From Chloroflexi bacterium UBA5177 (GTDB lineage: Bacteria; Chloroflexota; UBA5177), in assembly GCA_002413265.1 (NCBI GenBank), contig DHWR01000027.1, forward strand, positions 1 through 10,127: a DNA stretch of 10,127 nucleotides. The letters are read 5' to 3'. The notes below the pieces were generated by a model that saw only the letters and a list, made by a program, of their open reading frames with translations, was not told the origin of the DNA and searched no databases. Position 1 is the first letter of the stretch, and each line of letters begins with the position of its first letter. Of this stretch, positions 1-6,627 are shown in pieces. Made by a program: the position numbers and the translations under genes.

Positions 1-77
1 AGGGTGTTGGCTGTTCCAAGGTCGATTCCGAGGTCCTTGGAAAACATGCCAAAAAGTGTCGACAGTGGGCTCCGCAT
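1..77 (-). CDS. mreB: MreB rod-shape determining protein, N-terminus (partial)
   Basis: Actin-like cell-shape protein; only the first ~26 codons are in the window and the gene runs off the left edge. The leftward translation contains FSKDLGIDLGTANTL, the very conserved first strand and phosphate-1 loop (DLGTANT) of MreB, which binds ATP and the membrane-associated filament interface. Two in-frame ATG codons are possible: 77-75, giving MRSPLSTLFGMF before the conserved block, and 47-45. The longer form resembles MreB proteins with a short amphipathic N-terminal tail. Its SD-like GGGGAGG lies only 1 base from the ATG, so the start is not certain. An extended -10 promoter lies about 37 bases upstream. 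The gene is divergent from the birA side. Family recognition is very secure; the exact start is not. Confidence 0.9.
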   Translation of the reverse strand, partial: MRSPLSTLFGMFSKDLGIDLGTANT

Positions 78-113
78 GCCTCCCCATTTCCGCTCGGGCC
101 GAGAGTCAGCGCA

Positions 114-122
114 AGTATAACA
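114..122 (-). promoter_or_regulatory. Extended -10 promoter for mreB
   Basis: Read on the minus strand, bases 122-114 give TGT followed by TATACT: a TGn extended -10 element with a 5/6 match to TATAAT. No good -35 is seen 16 to 18 bases upstream, which is usual for extended -10 promoters. It sits about 37 bases upstream of the longer mreB start. Position and strand fit; transcription from it is inferred. Confidence 0.5.
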
Positions 123-173
123 CAGCAATTTCCGGCGTGCTGTCGCCGTTTTTGGCCTACTTTTAAGTCGTTG

Positions 174-203
174 TTGACAGTCGTGGAGAGAGCTTGGTAC
201 GCT
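174..203 (+). promoter_or_regulatory. Sigma70-like promoter of the leader transcript
   Basis: TTGACA at 174-179 is a perfect -35. An 18-base spacer leads to TACGCT at 198-203, a weak -10 preceded by TGG, which makes it an extended -10. Transcription would start near 210, just before the strong SD at 219-228, and would reach the terminator at 354-386. The -35 is convincing and the -10 is modest. Confidence 0.45.
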
Positions 204-234
204 TCGGCATAGATGTAAAGGAGGTGATGTGCAC

Positions 235-297
235 ATGGATAGTAGTCACTGTTACTCGAGCAACGGGACATCCTGCACGGAGGTGACCGTCTCCTGA
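235..297 (+). CDS. Serine-rich 20-codon leader ORF
   Basis: A very short ORF, MDSSHCYSSN GTSCTEVTVS, ending in TGA at 295-297. The reason to call it is its ribosome site: AAGGAGGTGAT at 218-228 is an almost full complement of the 16S rRNA 3' end, 6 bases before the ATG. Six of 20 residues are Ser (codons AGT, AGT, TCG, AGC, TCC, TCC), with three Thr and two Cys. It has no membrane segment and no recognised family. It sits between a promoter and an intrinsic terminator that abuts birA, the layout of a transcription-attenuation leader peptide. The operon downstream includes serS and a serine tRNA. It could instead be a stand-alone peptide gene. A second frame opens at ATG 227, but its SD would be too close. 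Confidence 0.45.
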   Translation: MDSSHCYSSNGTSCTEVTVS

Positions 298-353
298 CAT
301 CGCCGCCGCCATTCGCTTCGGCGAGTGGGCAGGTAGTCACCAGCCGGTAACAT

Positions 354-386
354 GAGAAGCGCCCTTCGGGGCGCTTCTCTTTTTTT
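354..386 (+). terminator. Rho-independent terminator upstream of birA
   Basis: Bases 354-364 (GAGAAGCGCCC) pair perfectly with 369-379 (GGGCGCTTCTC): 11 bp closed by a UUCG tetraloop and followed by seven T at 380-386. The birA ATG starts at 387, the base after the U-tract. A competing pairing is visible: CGCTTC at 314-319 could pair with GAAGCG at 356-361 of the 5' arm, and also forms its own UUCG hairpin with 321-326. The terminator is read directly from the sequence; the switch is inference. Confidence 0.9.
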
Positions 387-1190
387 ATGAACGTGGAAAA
401 TCCCCTCGACGTAGACGCCATTCGCGATCTTCTGGCCGGTAGCCGGGCGGCGCGCGACCTGCGATACCTGCCCGAGATTGACTCAACGAATCGAGTCGCA
501 GCGGAAATTCCGGATGGTGAATGGCAAGACGGAACTGCGATCTTCACCGACCATCAAACTTCCGGTCGGGGTAGGAGAGGCCGGTCCTGGGCTTCGGCTC
601 CCCGCAGATCCATCCTCGTATCGGTGCTCTTCTCCGTGCCGCCTGGCACAGCGCCTCATGAGCTGCTGTTTGTCGCGGCTCTCTCAGTGTCCGACGCTCT
701 CGTGGAGGCTGGGGTGCCGGCACGGCTGAAATGGCCGAACGACGTGCACGCCGCCGGCGGCAAGCTTGCCGGCATTCTCTCCGAGTTCTCCCAGGGAGCA
801 GGCTCGAAGCGAGTGGTTCTCGGTATCGGGATCAACGTGAACGTGCCTCCCGACGAGCTTGCTCCTCTTGAAGATGCGAGCAGCGTGCTCGCCGAAACCG
901 GCAAGCTTGCCTCGCGAGAAAAGGTGGCGGCAAACCTCCTGTTCCATCTTGATATGTGGTATCGTGGTCTCACGCGAGAACCTGACCGCGTGTTCGAGGA
1001 ATGGGTGAGCCGCCTCGACACGATCGGAACCCAGGTTGACGTGTCGGAAGCGGCCGGAACATGGTCCGGGACCGCCGTAAGTGTCATGAGAGACGGAGGT
1101 CTTGTGGTAGATAAGCCTGGCGGCGAACGCCGCATAGTCTACGCAGCCGACGTTTCGATTCGGTCTACAGGTGGTTTACAAGCGCCCTGA
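387..1190 (+). CDS. birA: Biotin--[acetyl-CoA-carboxylase] ligase (BirA, monofunctional)
   Basis: Cytoplasmic enzyme that activates biotin with ATP and attaches it to the lysine of biotin carboxyl carrier proteins, feeding fatty-acid and carboxylase metabolism. Its 267 residues start directly in the catalytic domain, with no N-terminal helix-turn-helix, so this is the group I form that does not act as a repressor. Visible motifs: DSTN (residues 32-35), the biotinyl-AMP loop GRGRRGRSW (60-68), KWPNDV (115-120), GGKLAGILSE (124-133) and GIGINVN (146-152). A small SH3-like C-terminal domain fills about 220-260. ATG 387 touches the U-tract of the upstream terminator and has no SD; GTG at 393 is the only close alternative. 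Expression therefore seems to need read-through of that terminator, with inefficient or coupled initiation. The greA promoter lies in its last codons. Confidence 0.93.
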   Translation: MNVENPLDVDAIRDLLAGSRAARDLRYLPEIDSTNRVAAEIPDGEWQDGTAIFTDHQTSGRGRRGRSWASAPRRSILVSVLFSVPPGTAPHELLFVAALSVSDALVEAGVPARLKWPNDVHAAGGKLAGILSEFSQGAGSKRVVLGIGINVNVPPDELAPLEDASSVLAETGKLASREKVAANLLFHLDMWYRGLTREPDRVFEEWVSRLDTIGTQVDVSEAAGTWSGTAVSVMRDGGLVVDKPGGERRIVYAADVSIRSTGGLQAP

Positions 1191-1203
1191 GGGGCAGTAG
1201 AAT
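1175..1203 (+). promoter_or_regulatory. Sigma70 promoter for greA-lysS-serS
   Basis: TTTACA (1175-1180), a 17-base spacer and TAGAAT (1198-1203): 5/6 matches at both boxes with ideal spacing. The -35 lies inside the last codons of birA. The start point would be near 1210, leaving an ~85-base leader before the greA GTG. This is the best promoter in the window. Confidence 0.75.
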
Positions 1204-1204
1204 A

Positions 1205-1255
1205 GTGCTCTCTCGTCATAGAGCACACAGGGCCCGGACCACCAATTGTCCGGGC
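1205..1255 (+). promoter_or_regulatory. Structured greA leader (two hairpins)
   Basis: First inverted repeat: GTGCTC (1205-1210) with GAGCAC (1221-1226), extended by one T-A pair. Second, stronger one: GCCCGGAC (1232-1239) with GTCCGGGC (1248-1255), 8 bp around an 8-base loop. No T-run follows the second, so it is not a canonical terminator. A start near 1210 would cut into the first repeat but leave the second in the mRNA. The role is unknown; leader pausing or mRNA stability is possible. Confidence 0.5.
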
Positions 1256-1295
1256 GTTCGCGTATGTCGAGACCTCACGACTTAGGAGGACTTCT

Positions 1296-1784
1296 GTGAA
1301 CACGTTGCACCGACCGACGCAGATCTCGGCGGAGTTCAAGGCCGAGCTCGAGCACGAGCTCGATCACCTGAAGAACGACGTCCGCCCGATGATCGCGGAC
1401 CGATTAAAGTCCGCGCGCGAAGGTGGCGACATCACCGACAACGCCGCATTCGAGCAGGCGAAGGAAGATCTGGCGCGGCTGATGGGCCGCCTCGCGGAGA
1501 TTGAACAGATCCTCCGAGAAGCGACCATCATTCACCACAACGGCAACGGCAAGCCCAAGAAGGTGGAAGTCGGCACGATCGTCTCTCTCGAGCGCGTTGA
1601 TGGCCGCGACTGCACGTACAAGATCGTGGAGTCCATGGAAGCCTCTCCGAAAGACGGCAAAGTATCGGACCAGTCTCCGATTGGCCGGGCCCTGGTCGGG
1701 CACAAACGAGGCGACAAGGTTTCCGTCAACGCCCCGGCGGGGGTGACCTCGTACACGATCACGGACATTCAGTTCATTCACTGA
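1296..1784 (+). CDS. greA: Transcription elongation factor GreA
   Basis: Binds the RNA polymerase secondary channel and stimulates cleavage of backtracked transcripts, releasing arrested complexes. It has 162 residues, normal for GreA (about 158). Residues ~10-85 form the antiparallel coiled coil, with RPMIADRLKSAREGGD leading to the tip. The tip reads GDITDNAAF (44-52), so the two acidic residues that help coordinate catalytic Mg2+ are Asp45 and Asp48; most GreA proteins have Glu at the second position. Residues ~90-162 are the FKBP-like C-terminal domain, with SPIGRALVGHKRGD typical of the family. The GTG start is chosen for its SD AGGAGGA at 1284-1290. lysS begins 2 bases after the stop, so the two are probably translationally coupled. 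Confidence 0.95.
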   Translation: MNTLHRPTQISAEFKAELEHELDHLKNDVRPMIADRLKSAREGGDITDNAAFEQAKEDLARLMGRLAEIEQILREATIIHHNGNGKPKKVEVGTIVSLERVDGRDCTYKIVESMEASPKDGKVSDQSPIGRALVGHKRGDKVSVNAPAGVTSYTITDIQFIH

Positions 1785-1786
1785 CC

Positions 1787-3271
1787 GTGGACGTGGTAGA
1801 GCAAGAGAATCAACTCAAGCCACGCCGGCGAAAACTTGAAGAGCTGAAGGCCCTCGGCCTCCCGTTTCTACCGAATACCTACGGCCCTGAACTGCACAAA
1901 GCCGCCGATATCCAGGCGCGCTTCGAGGAGCTGGAGGGCACACGGGTTCGGGTGGCGGGACGCTTGATGCGCGTCCGGATGATGGGCAAGGCCTCGTTTG
2001 CGCACATCCTCGACTCGTCGGGCGAGCTGCAGCTGTACTTCAAGCGTGACCGGCTTGGCGACACGGCGTACGAGTACTTCAAGCTGCTCGACATTGGCGA
2101 CATCATTGGCGTCGAAGGCACCGTCTTCAAGACCCGCACCGGCGAGGTGACGGTGGAGGCAGAGGACGTCGTTCTCCTCGCCAAGTCGTATCGGTCGCTG
2201 CCCGACAAGTGGCATGGCATCGCCGACCCGGAGACCCGCTACCGTCGCCGATACCTCGATCTGATCTCGAGCGAGGAATCCCGCAGGGCGTTTCGCATCA
2301 GGAGCGGCGTGGTGAGCAGGATCCGCCGTTATCTCGACGAACGTGGCTTCCTGGAAGTGGAGACGCCAATCCTTCAGCCGTTGTATGGCGGCGGGGCTGC
2401 CACTCCGTTCACCACCGACTACCAGTCCCTCGACATGACGGCGTACCTTCGGATCGCCACCGAGCTTTACCTGAAGCGTCTGATAGTCGGTGGCTTCGAG
2501 CGCGTCTACGAGATTGGGAAGGACTTCCGCAACGAAGGCACATCTCGGAAGCACAGCCCCGAGTTCACGATGCTGGAGTTCTATCAGGCCTACGCCGACT
2601 ACCGAGACGTGATGGCTCTCACCGAGTCGATGCTCTCCGAAGTGACGCAGCAGATTCTCGGGACTCAGGATGTCACCTTCGACGAACAAACCATCGACTT
2701 CTTACCGCCTTGGAGGCGCTTGACCATACGAGACGCGGTTCTCCAATACGCGGAGATTGATATTGACGCCGTGCGGGATCGCGAAGCGCTCTACTCAGAG
2801 ATCCAACGCATCGGCGCGCACGCTCACCCGGACTCCTCGTACGGCAAGCTGGTCGAGGAGCTGGTTAGCTCGAAGGTTGAACCGTGCCTCATCCAGCCGA
2901 CGTTTCTGTGTGACTTTCCGGTGGATTTCCCCGGCAGCCTGCTGGCCAAACGCCGGGCCGATCGTCCTGACCTTACCGAGCGATTCGAGCTCTATATAGG
3001 AGGGATCGAGCTTGGCAACGCCTTTACCGAGCTCAACGAGCCGGAAGACCAGCGCCAGCGCATGGAGGAAGCCTCCCATCTCTCCGGGGAAGAGCATGCG
3101 GAGGTCGACCGCGACTTCCTGCTGGCTCTCGAGCACGGAATGCCGCCAACCGGTGGAGCAGGGATCGGACTGGATCGGCTGGTGATGATCCTGACCGGGT
3201 CTCACCACATTCGCGAGACGATTCTCTTCCCGCTGCTGCGGCAACGCGAGGACGTTGATGTTGAGCCGTGA
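1787..3271 (+). CDS. lysS: Lysyl-tRNA synthetase, class II
   Basis: Charges tRNA-Lys with lysine using ATP, in the cytoplasm. It has 494 residues, the usual bacterial LysS size. The N-terminal OB-fold anticodon-binding domain is about residues 53-133 (RVRVAGRLMRVRMMGKASF). The class II core follows: motif 1 around FLEVETPILQP (188-198), motif 2 with FRNEGTSRKHSPEFTMLE (247-264), and motif 3 GAGIGLDRLVMIL (458-470). GGIELGNAFTELNEP (405-419) is the conserved lysine/ATP pocket of LysS. The GTG start 2 bases after greA has no SD of its own, so reinitiation from greA is likely; a second in-frame GTG lies at 1793. The end overlaps serS by 14 bases. Identity is secure, and there is no T-box or lysine riboswitch nearby. 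Confidence 0.96.
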   Translation: MDVVEQENQLKPRRRKLEELKALGLPFLPNTYGPELHKAADIQARFEELEGTRVRVAGRLMRVRMMGKASFAHILDSSGELQLYFKRDRLGDTAYEYFKLLDIGDIIGVEGTVFKTRTGEVTVEAEDVVLLAKSYRSLPDKWHGIADPETRYRRRYLDLISSEESRRAFRIRSGVVSRIRRYLDERGFLEVETPILQPLYGGGAATPFTTDYQSLDMTAYLRIATELYLKRLIVGGFERVYEIGKDFRNEGTSRKHSPEFTMLEFYQAYADYRDVMALTESMLSEVTQQILGTQDVTFDEQTIDFLPPWRRLTIRDAVLQYAEIDIDAVRDREALYSEIQRIGAHAHPDSSYGKLVEELVSSKVEPCLIQPTFLCDFPVDFPGSLLAKRRADRPDLTERFELYIGGIELGNAFTELNEPEDQRQRMEEASHLSGEEHAEVDRDFLLALEHGMPPTGGAGIGLDRLVMILTGSHHIRETILFPLLRQREDVDVEP

Positions 3272-4538
3272 GCTGATCCGGTCTAATCCCGATCTCGTTA
3301 AGGAGGCCGTCCGCATCCGCTGTGACACCGCGCCCATCGACGAGATCGTCGAGCTGGACGCCGATCAGCGCAAGCTCAAGGTCGAGAGTGAGACGCTCAA
3401 AGCCGAGCGCAATCGTATCTCGAAGTCTTTTGGCGATAAAGGTCTGAGCGAGGAGCAGAGGGAAGAGCTCCGCGCGCACGCTGCTGACCTGCGCGACCGC
3501 GTGGCCGAGCTCGATCGGCGAACCGATGAGCTGGAAACCCGTCTTCACGAGCTAGAGCTTTGGGTGCCCAACATTCCAGATCCGTCGGTGCCACTCGGGA
3601 CCACCGAGGAGGACAACGTCGTCATTCGGAGCTGGGGCGAGCCGCGCCATTTCTCGTTTCAACCGCAGTCCCACGCTGATCTCGGCGAAAGCCTGGGAAT
3701 CTTTGATTCAGAGGACGCGGTGAGGATGTCCGGGACGCGCTTCTACTCACTGCGAGGGCTTGGGGCTCGTCTCGAGCATGCTCTCGGCAGGTTCATGCTG
3801 GACATCCAGGTGCGCGAGCACGGCTTTCGCGAGACGTGGATTCCGTACGCGGTGAAAAGTGAGGCCATGATCGTCTCGGCTCAGCTGCCGAAGTTCGCCG
3901 AGGAGGCGTACTACCTGCAGTCGGAGGATCTCTACCTGATTCCCACCGGCGAGGTGCCACTCGTCAACATGGAGACGGGAAAGATCCTGGACGCGTCGCA
4001 GCTGCCGATTCAGTACGCAGCGCTATCTCCATGCTTTCGAAAGGAGGCCGGGGCCGCGGGACGTGACACGCGCGGCATGATCCGTGTCCACCAGTTCGAC
4101 AAGGTCGAGATGGTGGTCTTCTGCGAGCCTTCAGAGAGTGCGGAATGGCTGGAACGCCTGGTGGCGTACTCCGAAGCCGTGCTGCAGCGCCTCGAGCTGC
4201 CGTACCACGTGTTGGCGATGAACACCTCCGATCTGGGCTTCGGGCAGGTCAACAAGTACGACCCCGAGGTCTGGATGCCCAGCCTCGATCGCTACGTCGA
4301 GATCAGCTCCTGCAGCAGCATGGGGGATTTCCAGGCGCGGCGTGGCCGCATCCGTTACCGTCCAGAGCCGGGCACCGCACCGCAGCTGGTCCACACGCTC
4401 AACGGCTCTGGTCTGGCGGTGGGCCGTACCTACGCCGCGATTCTGGAAAACTATCAGCGCGAGGACGGCTCGGTTGAGATCCCCGCGCCCGTGGTTCCTT
4501 ATATGGACGGGGTGACGGAGCTACGCGTGTTCGCTTGA
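3258..4538 (+). CDS. serS: Seryl-tRNA synthetase
   Basis: Charges all serine tRNAs, two of which are encoded in this window. It has 426 residues from ATG 3258 (MLSRELIRSNPDLV), a start preferred over TTG 3255 because it has SD GAGGA at 3248-3252 and matches the family N-terminus. Residues ~29-105 form the long antiparallel coiled-coil arm that reads the long variable arm of tRNA-Ser. The class II catalytic core shows TGEVPL (230-235), motif 2 starting FRKEAGAAGRDTRGMIRVHQF (the arginine-containing ATP/serine loop; 260-280), and motif 3 NGSGLAVGR (382-390). The gene overlaps the lysS 3' end by 14 bases, which indicates coupled translation. A serine tRNA follows 39 bases after the stop, so enzyme and substrate may share regulation. 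Confidence 0.96.
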   Translation: MLSRELIRSNPDLVKEAVRIRCDTAPIDEIVELDADQRKLKVESETLKAERNRISKSFGDKGLSEEQREELRAHAADLRDRVAELDRRTDELETRLHELELWVPNIPDPSVPLGTTEEDNVVIRSWGEPRHFSFQPQSHADLGESLGIFDSEDAVRMSGTRFYSLRGLGARLEHALGRFMLDIQVREHGFRETWIPYAVKSEAMIVSAQLPKFAEEAYYLQSEDLYLIPTGEVPLVNMETGKILDASQLPIQYAALSPCFRKEAGAAGRDTRGMIRVHQFDKVEMVVFCEPSESAEWLERLVAYSEAVLQRLELPYHVLAMNTSDLGFGQVNKYDPEVWMPSLDRYVEISSCSSMGDFQARRGRIRYRPEPGTAPQLVHTLNGSGLAVGRTYAAILENYQREDGSVEIPAPVVPYMDGVTELRVFA

Positions 4539-4548
4539 CAGTCTAGCC

Positions 4549-4557
4549 TGCTATAAG
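4549..4557 (+). promoter_or_regulatory. Extended -10 promoter for tRNA-Ser(UGA)
   Basis: TGC followed by TATAAG at 4552-4557 is an extended -10 (5/6) about 20 bases before the tRNA 5' end, giving a predicted start near 4564. There is no well-placed -35. It would let the tRNA be transcribed independently of serS, although read-through from serS is also possible. Confidence 0.45.
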
Positions 4558-4577
4558 GGATGGTACGGCGGCACCGT

Positions 4578-4664
4578 GGAGGGATGGCCGAGCGGTTTAT
4601 GGCAGCTGTCTTGAAAACAGCCGGGTGATGAGCCCCGGGGGTTCGAATCCCTCTCCCTCCGCCA
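4578..4664 (+). tRNA. tRNA-Ser (anticodon UGA)
   Basis: Class II tRNA with a long variable arm. Acceptor GGAGGGA (4578-4584) pairs perfectly with TCCCTCC (4654-4660), followed by discriminator G4661, as SerRS requires, and an encoded CCA at 4662-4664. Anticodon stem GCTGT (4605-4609) with ACAGC (4617-4621) closes loop CTTGAAA, giving anticodon TGA at 4612-4614, which reads UCA and probably other UCN codons. The T-arm holds GGTTCGAATCC. It lies directly after serS and is convergent with the MFS gene. Confidence 0.97.
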
Positions 4665-4694
4665 GTTGAACGCATCCGTCGAGCCGAAGAGGCG

Positions 4695-6415
4695 TTATTG
4701 CGAAGCGTCTCGCAAGAAGAGACTGGCGACAATGGCCCCTGCGCAAAAGAGCGCCGCTGTCTCCAGGCCGTGTCGAATCGAGACAGATAGCGACAGCCTG
4801 AGAGCCTCGAACACCTGAGTCAGCACGTGGTGCAGCTTGGTGGTAGCCGCTGCCACTGACGTCTCGCGCCCCGCGCCACCGGGGATGCTCGATACTGTCC
4901 GTCGCATGGCTGACTGGACGAGCGTGGCGTGGAGCGACGGGCTGAGCAGCGCCTGGGGGTTCCGGACCGTGGCCAGTTGAGCCTGAGTCAGATAGCGTGT
5001 CGCACCCTGCGGTAGGCGGCGAGCGATCTCGCGGGCAAAGGAGTAGTTCACGACGGTGCCGACGATGGCCACCCCGATCGTTCCTCCCATTTGACCCAGA
5101 TAGCGAACGATGCCGAAGCCGACTCCAAGATGCGTCGGCGGGAGCGAGTTCTGTACCGCCACGGAAGTAGCCGTAAAGAGGACGCCCATGCCCAAGCCCG
5201 CAAGCGCGACGAAGACGGCTACGTGACGACGCCGGTGGTGAGAGTCATTCCGGTGAGCAGCAGCACGCCGGCAGTCATCACGACTGCGCCAACAATGGTG
5301 ATCGCCCGGTATCGGGCGAGCCTGCTGATCGCGAGTCCCGCCAAAGCGTTGCCGCCCGCGATGCCGATGGAAAAGGGCGTCATGGCGGCTCCGGCTTCGG
5401 TCGGCGACACCCCGAGCACGCCCTGCAGGAACAGCGGCACAAAGAACGCGGCCCCGAACAATGACATATATAGGAACACCGTCAGGACCGCGTCGGTCGC
5501 AAACGTTCGATTGCGGAAGAGCCCAAACGGAAGGATTGGCTCGACCGCGAAACGTTCCGCGATCAGAAAGGCGACGAAGAGACCCACAGCCGCAGCCGGC
5601 GTGGCGACGACGCCGGGCGAGGTCCACGTGCTTCCCGCCTCCGATGCTTGAGTTAGCCCGACCAGGAAACAGATCGACGCCGTCACGGAGAGCACGGCCC
5701 CAGCCGCGTCGATCCGTCGGATCGCAGCCCAGCCGGTAAACTCGCTGCTGCGGACGGAAAGGTCCGCGGGTAGGTAGGCAACCAACGCCGCCAGGGCGAC
5801 CAGGCCGAGGGGGAGATTTACCAGAAAGACCCAGCGCCAACGAGTCGCATCGGTGACGAATCCACCGACCAGGGGGCCGTGGTCTGTAAGCCAACCGCCG
5901 AGAGTGGGACCGGCCACACTGGAGACGCCATACACGCTCCCGAGCACGCCCTGCCAGCGCGCGCGCTCGAGCGGAGGGAAGATATCGGCGACAGCCGTGA
6001 AGACGAGCGAGATGCCGACTCCCGCGCCAAGCCCCTGAAGCGCCCTAAATGCGATGAGCTGGTTGATGGTGGTCGCAGCACCGCACAGCGCGGAGGCGAC
6101 GAGAAACACGACGATCCCACCGAGCAAGAACCACTTTCTGCCGAACTGATCGGACAGCTTGCCGGCGAGCGGGATCATGGTCGTCGAGGCCAGCAGGTAC
6201 GCAGTAACCGCCCAGGTGTAGCGGTCGAAGCCGTGCAGGTTGCCGATGATGCGTGGCAAGGCGGTGCCGACGACGGTTTGATCGAGGGCTTCGAGGAGGA
6301 GGCTCAGCATGAGGGCGAGCATGACGATGGTCAGGCGGGCGCCGCGCAACCTCCGCTGACCTTGCCCTAGCTCGGATGCAAGCTGGCCGTCTTGTGGAGT
6401 TACCTGTGTTTCCAC
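4695..6415 (-). pseudogene. DHA2-family MFS drug exporter, frameshifted
   Basis: Proton-driven multidrug exporter of the 14-helix EmrB/QacA type in the inner membrane. From GTG 6415 the first frame gives 398 residues: LDQTVVGTALP (44-54), the family D1 motif; GKLSDQFGRK (85-94), MFS motif A; and GVSSVAGPTLGG (163-174), the antiporter motif C. It then meets TAG at 5221-5219. The same protein continues in another frame from GTA at 5222 (VAVFVALAGLGMG, VAVQNSLPP, GQMGGTIGVAIVGTVVNY) for 175 more residues to TAA at 4697-4695. The sum, about 573 residues, is normal for the family, so a single lost base (or gain of two) explains the break. It is either a recent pseudogene or an assembly error, as both halves are otherwise well kept. 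The SD is weak. Motif C is followed by an 11-residue near-repeat. Confidence 0.85.
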
Positions 6416-6627
6416 TCGCTGTCCGACTTAGTCTTCCGCAAGATTGCTAGAGGCAGAAGCTGATAATAGCCACGACGGACATTCCGTCTCGTCTCGCTTT
6501 CAAATCGTGCCTAAGAGAAACCTGGGGCTCCTTCGCAAGGCGTTCGCATGAAGCAGGTCTAAATTTTCTCACGGGAGGGCCGGCATCCGATGACGATCAC
6601 ATCGAACGGTGGGAAAGCAGACTCGAC
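6416..6627. other. Divergent intergenic region (MFS / DUF1003)
   Basis: These 212 bases separate two divergent genes. On the minus strand TATTAT (6468-6463) is a candidate -10 for the exporter without a good -35. On the plus strand GGGAGGG (6573-6579) precedes ATG 6590, which opens a 22-codon ORF ending at 6658, inside and out of frame with the DUF1003 gene. I see no regulator gene or clear operator palindrome. Confidence 0.35.

Noticed and set aside
133..153. CGGCG hairpin followed by TTTTT on the plus strand
   Set aside because: The stem is only 5 bp, nothing is transcribed toward it on the plus strand, and it lies within the mreB promoter region; probably chance.
4535..4540. Perfect TTGACA at the serS stop codon
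   Set aside because: It lies only 11 bases from TATAAG, too short for a sigma70 spacer; the extended -10 is the more credible element.
4499..4732. Minus-strand frame with GGRGIRTPGAHHP-type protein
   Set aside because: It is the antisense of tRNA-Ser(UGA); this peptide style is a well-known spurious translation of tRNA genes.
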